A stretch of DNA of 64,000 nucleotides, taken from contig NC_013947.1 of assembly GCF_000024545.1 (NCBI RefSeq), positions 2,976,001-3,040,000 on the forward strand, in the 5' to 3' direction. The notes beneath the pieces were generated by a model. That model was not told where the DNA came from. It searched no databases and saw only the letters and a list, made by a program, of their open reading frames with translations. This document shows positions 44,866-52,666 of this stretch, in pieces; the first letter of the stretch is position 1; the number at the start of each line of letters is the position of its first letter. Source of the stretch: Stackebrandtia nassauensis DSM 44728 (lineage in GTDB: Bacteria > Actinomycetota > Actinomycetes > Mycobacteriales > Micromonosporaceae). The position numbers and the translations under genes are program-made.

Positions 44866-44891
44866 CCCCGCACACACCCGAGGGGCCCAGC

Positions 44892-45773
44892 ATGGACACC
44901 GTTCTTATCGAGGTCTTCCTTCCGATCGCCCTGGCGATCATCATGTTCGGGCTGGGGCTGGGCCTGACCACCGCGGACTTCGCCCGGGTGGCGCGGTATC
45001 CGCGCGCGGCCGCCGCGGCCCTGGGCTGCCAGATCCTGCTGCTGCCCGCCGCGTGTTTCGGCCTGGTGCTGCTGTTCGAGCTGCCGCCGGTGCTGGCGGT
45101 GGGCATGATGCTGCTGGCCGCCTCGCCAGGCGGCACCACGGCCAACCTCTACAGTCACCTGTTCGGCGGCGACGTCGCGCTCAACATCACCCTGACCGCG
45201 ATCAACTCGGTGGTGGCGGTGGTGACGCTGCCGCTGGTGACGAACCTGGCGTTGACCTACTTCGTCGCGGACGGTGGCACGCTGGGGCTCCAGTTCGGCA
45301 AGACCTTGCAGATCTTCGCCATCGTGTTGGTGCCGGTGGTGCTCGGGATGCTGGTGAAGCGTCGCAGTCCCGGCTTCGCCGCGCGGTTGAGCCGTCCGGT
45401 GAAGATCGCCTCGGCGATCATCCTGGTGCTGGTCATCGCCGGGGCCATCGCCACCGAGTGGGCCAATCTCGGTGGCTACATCCGTTCGGTCGGGGCGATC
45501 ACGGTCCTGTTCAGCGTGCTGAGCCTGACGGTCGGCTACTGGGTGCCCCGGCTGCTCAAGGTCGAACGTCGGCAGGCGATCGCGTCCTGTATGGAGATCG
45601 GTATCCACAACTCGACGCTGGCCATCACGATCGCGTTGAGCCCGGCGCTTTTGGGCAACGTCGAGATGTCGATCCCGGCGGCGCTGTACGGCCTGGTCAT
45701 GTTCTTCACCGCCGCGGGCGCCGGGTTCCTGGCGCGCCGCGGCGTCAAGGACGAGCCGGTCAAGGCCGCTTAG
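44892..45773 (+). CDS. Bile acid:sodium symporter family (BASS) transporter
   Basis: The 293-residue protein has nine to ten hydrophobic helices. The BASS signatures are MFGLGLGLTTADF near the N terminus, LLAASPGGTTANLYSHLFGGDVALNITLTAINS (sodium-site helix crossover) and CMEIGIHNSTLAI near 225-240. It imports organic anions with sodium; pantoate, pyruvate, bile acids or keto acids are known BASS substrates, and none can be chosen here. GAGGGG precedes the ATG. Its TAG overlaps the opposing stop (TTAG). Confidence 0.9.
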   Translation: MDTVLIEVFLPIALAIIMFGLGLGLTTADFARVARYPRAAAAALGCQILLLPAACFGLVLLFELPPVLAVGMMLLAASPGGTTANLYSHLFGGDVALNITLTAINSVVAVVTLPLVTNLALTYFVADGGTLGLQFGKTLQIFAIVLVPVVLGMLVKRRSPGFAARLSRPVKIASAIILVLVIAGAIATEWANLGGYIRSVGAITVLFSVLSLTVGYWVPRLLKVERRQAIASCMEIGIHNSTLAITIALSPALLGNVEMSIPAALYGLVMFFTAAGAGFLARRGVKDEPVKAA

Positions 45774-46597
45774 CCCGCCGCGGTTCGGGTCGCGGTCACC
45801 GCCACGGTCGCGTAGTCCATCGTGAAGCCGCCGCCCAGCGAGTCGATGGCCGCGCCGACCTCGGCGAGCACCTCGGCCAGCGGTTCGGGAGCCAGCCGGG
45901 TGAGCAGGCCCTGGGTGGGCAGCACGTCGAGCCACTGTTCGCGGGTGTAGTCCTGCTGCCAGTCCCACCGTTCCTGGCGCGGCTTGCTCAAATCCGGGGT
46001 GGCGCGGATGCCGTCGGCGGCCTTGTCGAACATCGCCTGATACAGCTCGACGGCGGGCCGCTCCGCGTTGAGGGTGCCGGGAAGGTCGGGCACCATCCGC
46101 TCGCAGGCCGTCGCGAACGCTCGGCCCACCACCGAAGGCGGCTGGCCGACGTTCCAGATCAGCGCCAGCAGGCCGTCCGGCCGCAGGATCCGGGCCGCCT
46201 TGGCGGCTCCGGCCACCGGGTCGACCCAGTGCCAGGCCGTGGCCGCGATGACCGCGTCGAAGTCACGACCGCGCGGGTCCCAGTCCTCGAAGGTCGCCAC
46301 CTCGACGTCGACGCCGGTGCCGCGCGCGAACGCGGCCATCCGCTCGTCGGGGTCGAGGCCGAGCACCCGCCAGCCCGCCGCCTGCAACTGCCGCGCCTCG
46401 ATGCCGGTGCCGCAGCCGACGTCGAGGGCGTCGGGCCCGGGCGCGGTGGCGACGAGCGCCGTCACCATGGCGTCGGGGTAGTGGGGTCGGGTGCGGTCGT
46501 AGCGTTCGGCGTCGACGCCGAAGGACTCGGCCATCGCGCGGTGTCGGTGCGGTTCTGATGGGGTTGGCGGGACGGTGCCCGACGATATAGTGGTCAT
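45770..46597 (-). CDS. Class I SAM-dependent methyltransferase
   Basis: The 275-residue protein has motif I ALDVGCGTGIEARQL, then VLGLDPDERMAAFA and the AATAWHWVDP motif of the UbiE/Ycf-like Methyltransf_11 group. LLALIWNVGQPP follows. No ribosome-binding site precedes the ATG; a TTTAAA hexamer ends 8 bases upstream, so it is probably leaderless. It is divergent from a TetR gene, whose operator overlaps this promoter. Acceptor unknown. Confidence 0.87.
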   Translation of the reverse strand: MTTISSGTVPPTPSEPHRHRAMAESFGVDAERYDRTRPHYPDAMVTALVATAPGPDALDVGCGTGIEARQLQAAGWRVLGLDPDERMAAFARGTGVDVEVATFEDWDPRGRDFDAVIAATAWHWVDPVAGAAKAARILRPDGLLALIWNVGQPPSVVGRAFATACERMVPDLPGTLNAERPAVELYQAMFDKAADGIRATPDLSKPRQERWDWQQDYTREQWLDVLPTQGLLTRLAPEPLAEVLAEVGAAIDSLGGGFTMDYATVAVTATRTAAG

Positions 46598-46633
46598 GCG
46601 CCCACTTTAAATGGGCGAGCGCCCACTTGACAA
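46598..46633. promoter_or_regulatory. Bidirectional promoter/operator of the methyltransferase-TetR pair
   Basis: A perfect inverted repeat CGCCCA-N7-TGGGCG (46599-46617) is centred on TTTAAA. A 10-bp direct repeat GCGCCCACTT occurs at 46598-46607 and 46619-46628, exactly two helical turns apart. On the minus strand TTGTCA and TTTAAA form a promoter with 16-bp spacing; on the plus strand TTGACA (46627-46632) is a -35 candidate. This is a convincing TetR binding region. Confidence 0.7.
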
Positions 46634-46665
46634 GTTCGCAGCTCAAACCCATGAAGGAGAAGTCC

Positions 46666-47259
46666 ATGGCGCCAACCGGCGTGGCCATGCGCGATGCCCG
46701 CACCCAGTTGTTCGACGCCGCCGAGCGGGTGCTGCTGCGCGACGGACCGGCGGGCTTGAGCAGCCGGGCCGTCACCACCGAGGCCAACTGCGCCAAGGGG
46801 GTGCTGCACCGCCACTTCGCCGACTTCGACGCCTTCCTGGCCGAGTTCGTCCTCGACCGGGCGCACCGGCTGGAGGCCGAGGTCGCGACGCTGCACGACC
46901 GTGCCGGAACGGGCGCCGTCGCCGACAACGTCACCGGCGCGCTGATGAGCGTGTTCGACTCGGTGGCCGTGGCGATCGTCCCGCTCATCACCTTCCGCGA
47001 CGAACTGCGGAACCGGTTGCGCGAGACCTGGCCCGCCGGGGTGCCGGTGCTGACCCAGGCCGCGATCCTGTTCGCCGGTTACCTGGAGGCCGAACGCGAG
47101 CTGGGGCGGCTGGCCGACGAAGCCGACGCCGACGTGCTCGCCGCGACGCTGATCGGCTCGGCCCACCTGCTGTTCGCCGATCGCACCGCCGCGCCGCCGG
47201 GGGTCGATGCCGTCCGCAAGTCGGTGGACGCGGTGCTCGGTGCCGTGGTCCGCGAGTGA
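46666..47259 (+). CDS. TetR/AcrR-family transcriptional regulator
   Basis: The ATG at 46666 follows AAGGAG by eight bases and gives a 197-residue protein. The HTH at about 12-55 includes GLSSRAVTTEANCAKGVLHRHF. The helical effector domain has few aromatic residues. It is divergent from the methyltransferase gene and likely represses both via the operator at 46598-46633. Effector unknown. Confidence 0.9.
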   Translation: MAPTGVAMRDARTQLFDAAERVLLRDGPAGLSSRAVTTEANCAKGVLHRHFADFDAFLAEFVLDRAHRLEAEVATLHDRAGTGAVADNVTGALMSVFDSVAVAIVPLITFRDELRNRLRETWPAGVPVLTQAAILFAGYLEAERELGRLADEADADVLAATLIGSAHLLFADRTAAPPGVDAVRKSVDAVLGAVVRE

Positions 47260-47355
47260 GCCGGTCGCGCTGCCGAAACGGGGCGGCGGCCCCCGACGCT
47301 TCGACCGTGCCTTGAGCCGCCTCGACACGGCGGCCCCGACGCTCCGGCCCCGGGC

Positions 47356-47571
47356 TCAGGCCGCTTTGCAGCTGGCCAGGGTGCGCAGCTCGGGTGGCGC
47401 CGTGACCGTCGCGGCCGCCTCGGACCACATCGACAGTCGACCGCACTGGCAGCGCGCGTAGACCACGGTGCCCGTCGACGTGCGGTGCCGCGACACCACC
47501 GTCAGGGCCGCGCTCATGCCCAGCTCACAGATCGGGCACCGGTTCGGGCTGGTTTCCTCGTGATTGGTCAT
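47356..47571 (-). CDS. Small conserved Cys-rich protein (putative zinc ribbon)
   Basis: The 71-residue protein has NRCPICELGM near the N terminus and VVYARCQCGRLSMW in the middle, a CxxC plus CxC pair suited to binding zinc. The phrase VSRHRTSTGTVVYARC resembles small hypothetical proteins I recall from streptomycetes. The divergent LysR gene starts 72 bp away. Function unknown. Confidence 0.68.
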   Translation of the reverse strand: MTNHEETSPNRCPICELGMSAALTVVSRHRTSTGTVVYARCQCGRLSMWSEAAATVTAPPELRTLASCKAA

Positions 47572-47642
47572 GCGGCAAGTGTCGGCCTAGAATCGTTCGT
47601 GAACAACGAAAGTTTCCGCAGCGGATCATGAGAGGAAATCGA

Positions 47643-48551
47643 ATGATCGACCCGAGACTGCGCACGCTTCGCACCCTGCGGGCCCAGGGCACGGTCACCG
47701 CCACCGCGTACGCCCTGCACCTGACACCGTCCACGGTGTCACAGCAGCTCAAACAGCTCGCCCACGAAACCGGGGTCCGGCTGCTGGAACCGACCGGCCG
47801 CCGCGTCAAACTCACCCCGGCCGCCGAGATCCTGCTGAACCACGCCGACGCCTTGTACTCGCAGTGGGAACTGGCCAAACAGGACCTCGCCGCGCTCGCG
47901 GCCGGTGAGATCGGCAGCCTGCGTATCTGCGGCCTGTCCAGCACGGTCGCGGCGTTCGTCGCCCCGGCCGCCAAGCGGTTGCGCGAGGCCAACCCCGGGG
48001 TGCGGCTGCGGCTGTCGGCCGTCGAATCGCACGAGGCGTTCCATCTGCTGGAGTCCGGCGAGGTCGACATCGCCGTGTTCAACCCGACCGACGCCACCCC
48101 GCCGCCGAGCGACCGGCGCTTCGAACAGCGGTTCCTCGTCGACGACGTCGAGGACATGCTGGTGCCGTCCGACCACCGCTTCGCGGAGCGCGACAGTGTG
48201 GAACTGGCGGAGTTCGCCGACGAGGAGTGGGTCGGCATGCCGTCCTGTGTCGACCAGCACCAGCTGTTGCTCAGCAGCACCGCCGCGGCCGGGTTCACGC
48301 CGGACATCGCCCACCACGCCGACACCTGGTCCAGCGCCTCCGGGCTGGTCTGCACCGGTTTCGGGGTGAGCCTGTACACCCGGCTGGTCCCGATCCCGGC
48401 CGAGCACACCGTGGTGCGGCTGCCGATCCACGGCAACCCGGTGCCGACCCGGCGGCTGTTCACCGCCGTGCGACGCGGCAGCGCCGCCCAGCCCGCCATC
48501 GCGCGCGGACTGGCCGCGATCCGCGAAGCCGCCGTTCCCGCCGCGGCCTGA
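47643..48551 (+). CDS. LysR-family transcriptional regulator
   Basis: With the ATG at 47643 (AGAGGA seven bases upstream) the 302-residue protein has the wHTH at 1-60 (LRTLRTLRAQGTVTATAYALHLTPSTVSQQLKQLAHETG). The periplasmic-binding-like effector domain follows from ~90. The gene is divergent from the small Cys-rich protein. No obvious enzyme target is adjacent. Confidence 0.9.
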   Translation: MIDPRLRTLRTLRAQGTVTATAYALHLTPSTVSQQLKQLAHETGVRLLEPTGRRVKLTPAAEILLNHADALYSQWELAKQDLAALAAGEIGSLRICGLSSTVAAFVAPAAKRLREANPGVRLRLSAVESHEAFHLLESGEVDIAVFNPTDATPPPSDRRFEQRFLVDDVEDMLVPSDHRFAERDSVELAEFADEEWVGMPSCVDQHQLLLSSTAAAGFTPDIAHHADTWSSASGLVCTGFGVSLYTRLVPIPAEHTVVRLPIHGNPVPTRRLFTAVRRGSAAQPAIARGLAAIREAAVPAAA

Positions 48552-48690
48552 GACCGATCCATAGTTCATCTATATTGAGGCGTCGCTGGCACCCGTCCGC
48601 GTCGCCGTTTCGTTACGCTCATTCACACCGGGAACACGGTTGCGAAGCGAGAATCCCCGCTCCGCACCGGTTTGCGAGAGGAGTCGGTCC

Positions 48691-49116
48691 GTGCTCGACG
48701 AGACTCAGGCCTATCCGCGCGCCGAACAGCATCTGCGCGACGCGGTGACCGCACTGGACGCCGATATCCGGCTGGAGCCGGAACTCCGCAACGCCGTGTC
48801 CCCGCCACCCGAGAGTGGACAGTCCCATCTGGTCAATGTCGAAGTCTCCTATGTCGCGAAACTGCCCGAGTCCGACGACGTGTTCGCGCGCAACCGCGGC
48901 CTGTTCGAACGACTGAAGAAGTGGTGGCTGGGACAGGGCTACGAGCTCGTCACCGACAACCCGTCCGAACCGTTCACGGTGCTGCGCGTCGCCGACCCCC
49001 ACGACGGATTCGTCATCGCCCTGCGGCAGGGGAAGATCGGCAACCTGTGGTTCACCGTCAACTCGCCCCTGGTGACCCCCACCGGAGTAGAACCCCCACC
49101 CCCGGGGCTGACCTGA
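48691..49116 (+). CDS. Hypothetical protein adjacent to WxG-type hydrolase
   Basis: The 141-residue protein starts with GTG after GAGAGGAG. It has no signal peptide or membrane helix. A mixed alpha/beta core includes HLVNVEVSYVAKLPE, ARNRGLFERLKKWWLGQGYELV and DPHDGFVIALRQGKIGNLWFTVNSPL. The pattern resembles actinobacterial hypothetical proteins often found beside ESX substrates, which suggests a chaperone or immunity role for the protein encoded 28 bp downstream. This is inference from position. Confidence 0.65.
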   Translation: MLDETQAYPRAEQHLRDAVTALDADIRLEPELRNAVSPPPESGQSHLVNVEVSYVAKLPESDDVFARNRGLFERLKKWWLGQGYELVTDNPSEPFTVLRVADPHDGFVIALRQGKIGNLWFTVNSPLVTPTGVEPPPPGLT

Positions 49117-49144
49117 CGCCCCGCCGCCTGCGAAAGATCGAGTC

Positions 49145-50722
49145 ATGGTTGATTACGCCCAATTGACCAACATGGACACCTCGAAGCTGACCCGTGCGGC
49201 GGAGGAGTCCGGAAGCCTCGCCGGTGCGTTGTCGACCAGCGCCCAGGACGTCCAGACCGCCTCCGACATCCCGGCGGGGATGTGGGCGGGCCGCGACTCC
49301 ACGGCGGCGTCGGACCTGATGGCGACCCAGCCGCCGCCGCTGTTCGTCGCCTCGGACGCGTTCAAACGCAGTCAGGCGGTGCTGGAGGACCTCGTCACGG
49401 ACCTGGAGGCGGCGCGGCGGCGGCTGCAGGACGCGCACGATCTGGTGGCCGGAACCGGTCTCACCATCGGCCCCGACGGGACCGTGACCACACCGGTGGT
49501 CAACAACCCGGCCGAGGCGCAGGCGAACGAGCGGCTGGCCCAGCAGGTGCGCGACGTCATCGACGAGGCCGTGCGGATGGCCAACGACGCCGATGACAAG
49601 GCCAAGGACCAGATCACGGCCACCGCGCTGCTCGCCGACGAGAACGCCATCCCCGACAACCGCGGTGACACGCCCAAGGACGTCAAGGAATGGTGGGACT
49701 CGCTCAGCGACCCCGAGAAACAGGCGTTCATCGACCAGCACCCCGAAAAGATCGGCAACCTCGACGGCATCCCGCCCGAGGACCGGCACAAGGCCAACTG
49801 GAAGTCGCTCAACGACGCGATCGACGCCAAACGCCAAGAGATCGAGGACATCAGGAACACCCCGGGATACGGCGGACCGGGCGCGGCCGACGACCGCAAC
49901 AAGGTCGAGGACCTGCAGAAGCAACTCGACGCCATGCAGAACCTGCGGGGCATCGTGGACGACCCGAAGCATCCCGACCGGCTGCTGATGGGCTTCGACC
50001 CGGAGGGCGACGGCAAGGCCATCATCGCCACCGGCAACCCTGACAAGGCGGACAACGTGCTCACCCACGTACCGGGCATGGGTTCCGAACTGTCCACAGC
50101 GGGCAACGAACTCAACCGGGTCGACCGGATGGTGTCCGACGCCAACCAGCTGGACCCGACCAAGGAGACCGTCGGTGTCATGTGGCTCGACTACGACGCC
50201 CCCGACGGGATCAGCAACGCCGGTACCACCGGCTACGCCGAGAAGGGCGCTCCCGACCTGGCCCAGTTCCAGGACGGCCTGCGCGCCACCCACGAGGGTG
50301 CGCCCTCACACAACACCGTGGTCGGCCATTCCTACGGCTCCACGGTCGTGGGTCACTCGCTCAAGGACCACGGCATGAACACCGACGACGTGGTGTTCGC
50401 CGGAAGCCCCGGCGTCGGGGTGGACCACGTCTCGGGCCTGAACACGAACGCCGACGTCCACGCCACCCGCGCCCAGCACGACATCATCGGCCTGGTGCCC
50501 GACGGCAACACCCGGTTCCACGTGCCGTTCACCGACATCACGCTGTCCAGCCACGGCCTGAACCCCGCCGACCCGGCCTTCGGCGCCCACTCCTTCGAGA
50601 GCTCTCCGGGCGACAAGGGCTGGTTCCCCGGCGGCCGGTCGATCGCGGCGCACTCGCAGTACTGGGATGACGGCAACCCGGCTCGCGACGAGATCGCCAG
50701 GATCGTCACCGAGAACGACTAG
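49145..50722 (+). CDS. ESX-type exported alpha/beta hydrolase (DUF1023 family)
   Basis: The 525-residue protein lacks a signal peptide. The N-terminal ~180 residues are helical with a WxG motif (Trp47-Ala-Gly49 in AGMWAGRDS). The C-terminal DUF1023 alpha/beta hydrolase has VMWLDYDAP and nucleophile elbow TVVGHSYGST (Ser396), then FAGSPGVGV and a distal His in IAAHSQYWDD. DUF1023 proteins are found next to ESX/WXG100 genes across actinobacteria. It is probably a secreted lipase/esterase or lysis effector. No ESX core gene is nearby. Confidence 0.82.
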   Translation: MVDYAQLTNMDTSKLTRAAEESGSLAGALSTSAQDVQTASDIPAGMWAGRDSTAASDLMATQPPPLFVASDAFKRSQAVLEDLVTDLEAARRRLQDAHDLVAGTGLTIGPDGTVTTPVVNNPAEAQANERLAQQVRDVIDEAVRMANDADDKAKDQITATALLADENAIPDNRGDTPKDVKEWWDSLSDPEKQAFIDQHPEKIGNLDGIPPEDRHKANWKSLNDAIDAKRQEIEDIRNTPGYGGPGAADDRNKVEDLQKQLDAMQNLRGIVDDPKHPDRLLMGFDPEGDGKAIIATGNPDKADNVLTHVPGMGSELSTAGNELNRVDRMVSDANQLDPTKETVGVMWLDYDAPDGISNAGTTGYAEKGAPDLAQFQDGLRATHEGAPSHNTVVGHSYGSTVVGHSLKDHGMNTDDVVFAGSPGVGVDHVSGLNTNADVHATRAQHDIIGLVPDGNTRFHVPFTDITLSSHGLNPADPAFGAHSFESSPGDKGWFPGGRSIAAHSQYWDDGNPARDEIARIVTEND

Positions 50723-50726
50723 CCGT

Positions 50727-51482
50727 TCAGCCGTGCACACCGCCAGACACGTAGACGACCTGTCCGGTGATGAACCCGGCCGCCTCGGCGGCGAAGAACG
50801 CCGCCGCGTGCGCGATGTCCTCGGGTCGTCCGACCCGGCCCACCGGGATCGAGTCGGCCGCGATGCGCTGGTGTTCGTCGAAGTCGCGGCCCAGTCGCTT
50901 CGCGGTCGCGGCGGTCATGTCGCTGACGATGAAACCCGGCGCGATCGCGTTGGCGGTGATGCCCTCGGGCGCCAGCTCCAGCGCCAGTGACTTGGTGTAG
51001 CCCAGCAGCCCGGCCTTGGCCGCCGAGTAGTTGACCCGGCCGGGCGTGCCCAGCGCCGAGATGCTGGAGATGTTGATGATCCGGCCCCAGCCCGCCTCGC
51101 GCATGTACGGGTGGGCGGCCTTGACGGTGTGGAACGCCGCGTTGAGGTGGATGTTGATGACCTCGTCCCACTGCGCGGTGGTCATGTCCGGCAGGTCCGC
51201 GTCGCGGGCGTAACCGGCGTTGTTGACCAGCACCCCGACGCCGCCGAGCCGTTCGGCGGCGGTGTTGACCGCGTCGGTGGTGGCCTGCGCGTCGCCGATG
51301 TCGGTGGGCAGCGCGATGGCGGTGCCGCCGTCGGCGGTGATGGACTCGGCCGTGGCGGCGGCGCGCTCGGCGTTGATGTCCACGATGGCCACCGCCAGGC
51401 CGTCGGCGGCGAAGCGGCGGGCTATCCCGGCGCCGATGCCGTGGGCGCCTCCGGTGACGATCGCGGTGCGGGTGGGCGACAT
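50727..51482 (-). CDS. SDR-family 3-oxoacyl-ACP reductase-like oxidoreductase
   Basis: The 251-residue SDR has the NAD(P) motif TGGAHGIGAGI (10-20), NNAG (87-90), catalytic Ser139/140, Tyr152 and Lys156 (NYSAAK) and the PG motif NAIAPGFIVSDM. It resembles FabG, but its position opposite a LacI regulator and near an alpha-L-rhamnosidase suggests sugar or polyol oxidation rather than fatty-acid synthesis; this is inference. Confidence 0.88.
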   Translation of the reverse strand: MSPTRTAIVTGGAHGIGAGIARRFAADGLAVAIVDINAERAAATAESITADGGTAIALPTDIGDAQATTDAVNTAAERLGGVGVLVNNAGYARDADLPDMTTAQWDEVINIHLNAAFHTVKAAHPYMREAGWGRIINISSISALGTPGRVNYSAAKAGLLGYTKSLALELAPEGITANAIAPGFIVSDMTAATAKRLGRDFDEHQRIAADSIPVGRVGRPEDIAHAAAFFAAEAAGFITGQVVYVSGGVHG

Positions 51483-51540
51483 GGGCGGAGGTCCTCTCGT
51501 GCTGGCTGATGGCCGCTCGACAGTACCCGAGCCTCCCGCT

Positions 51541-51556
51541 TGTAGAACGATCTACA
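51541..51556. promoter_or_regulatory. Putative LacI operator
   Basis: TGTAGAACGATCTACA is a 16-bp near-palindrome (arms TGTAGA/TCTACA) in the 119-bp gap between the SDR and the LacI-family gene. A TGTACA palindrome and a TTGACA -35 candidate follow within 20 bp. The position and symmetry fit a LacI-family dimer site. Confidence 0.6.
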
Positions 51557-51601
51557 TCGTGTGTACATTGACAGGCGTCACTCTTTGTGGAGGTGCTCTC
51601 G

Positions 51602-52630
51602 ATGGCATCGCGAACCCCGGCGGGCCCGGTCACCATGGAGGACGTCGCGCGCGAAGCCGGTGTGTCGCGGGCCGCGGTGTCCAAGGTGATCCGCGACGCC
51701 CACGGGGTCAGCGCCGCGATGCGCGAACGGGTCACGACGGCCATCGCGACGCTCGGCTACCGTCCCAACGTCTCGGCCCGTGGCATGCGCGGCGCCACCT
51801 ACACGCTCGGCATCGAGATCCCCGAACTGGCGAACCCGTTCTTCCCGCGCCTGCTCGCCGGGGTGACGGCGGCGGTGTCCGCGTCGCCGTACCAACTCAT
51901 CGTCGCCCCGGCCGATCCGGCCAACGTGGAGGGTTATCGCGCCATCCAGGCGCTCGTCGACCGGCAGGTCGACGGCGTCATCGCGGTCTCGCCGCTGGTG
52001 GAGCCCGCGTGGCTGGAAGCCCTGGCCGCGACGGTGCCGGTGGTGATGCTCGGACGGCACGACCGTGCCAGCGGATACGACACCGTCGCGAACGACGACG
52101 AGGCCGGGACCCGCCAGGCGATGCGGCACCTCATTGATCTCGGACACCGCGACATCGCCCACCTCACCTGCGAGGAGACGAAGACCGTTCCCGGTTCCGG
52201 TGTGCCGCAGGCGATCCGGCTCGAAACCTATCGCGAGGTCATGCGGGAGTCCGGGCTCGACGCCCACATCCGGGTCGTCCGCACGCCCACGGGCGAGGCC
52301 GGGGCGTGCCGCACCGCGACGCGGTTGCTGACCGGCCCCGAGCGGCCGACGGCGATCTTCGCCTCCCACGACGAACCGGCGCTGGGGGTGCAGCGCGCCA
52401 TCGCCGAAGCCGGACTGACCCCCATGGACGTCTCCGTCGTCGGCTACGACGACATCGAGATCGCCCGGCACCCGGGAGTCTCACTCACCACGGTGAACCA
52501 GGACGGCGAGCGGATCGGCCGTCTCGCCGCCGAACTGCTGCTGGAACGCATCGCGGGGCGAACCGAGCCGCGACAGGAGATCGTGCGGCCCGAGCTCGTC
52601 GTGCGGTCCAGCACCCGGCCACCGCCCTGA
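51602..52630 (+). CDS. LacI-family transcriptional regulator
   Basis: The 342-residue regulator has the LacI HTH at 13-60 (TMEDVAREAGVSRAAVSKVI) and hinge YRPNVSARGMRG. The ribose-binding-like domain opens TLGIEIPELANPFFPRLLAG and includes GYDDIEIARHPGVSLTTV. GGAGG lies ten bases before the ATG. It is followed 36 bp later by the GH78 gene and is divergent from the SDR gene, so it probably controls both in response to a rhamnoside-derived sugar. Confidence 0.92.
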   Translation: MASRTPAGPVTMEDVAREAGVSRAAVSKVIRDAHGVSAAMRERVTTAIATLGYRPNVSARGMRGATYTLGIEIPELANPFFPRLLAGVTAAVSASPYQLIVAPADPANVEGYRAIQALVDRQVDGVIAVSPLVEPAWLEALAATVPVVMLGRHDRASGYDTVANDDEAGTRQAMRHLIDLGHRDIAHLTCEETKTVPGSGVPQAIRLETYREVMRESGLDAHIRVVRTPTGEAGACRTATRLLTGPERPTAIFASHDEPALGVQRAIAEAGLTPMDVSVVGYDDIEIARHPGVSLTTVNQDGERIGRLAAELLLERIAGRTEPRQEIVRPELVVRSSTRPPP

Positions 52631-52666
52631 CCCATCCGATCCGAGACAACCGCGAGGGAGAACTCG

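Noticed and set aside
50727-51482. Housekeeping fabG for fatty-acid synthesis
   Set aside because: There is no fab gene nearby, and the gene is divergent from a LacI regulator next to a rhamnosidase. FabG-like sequence alone does not define function.
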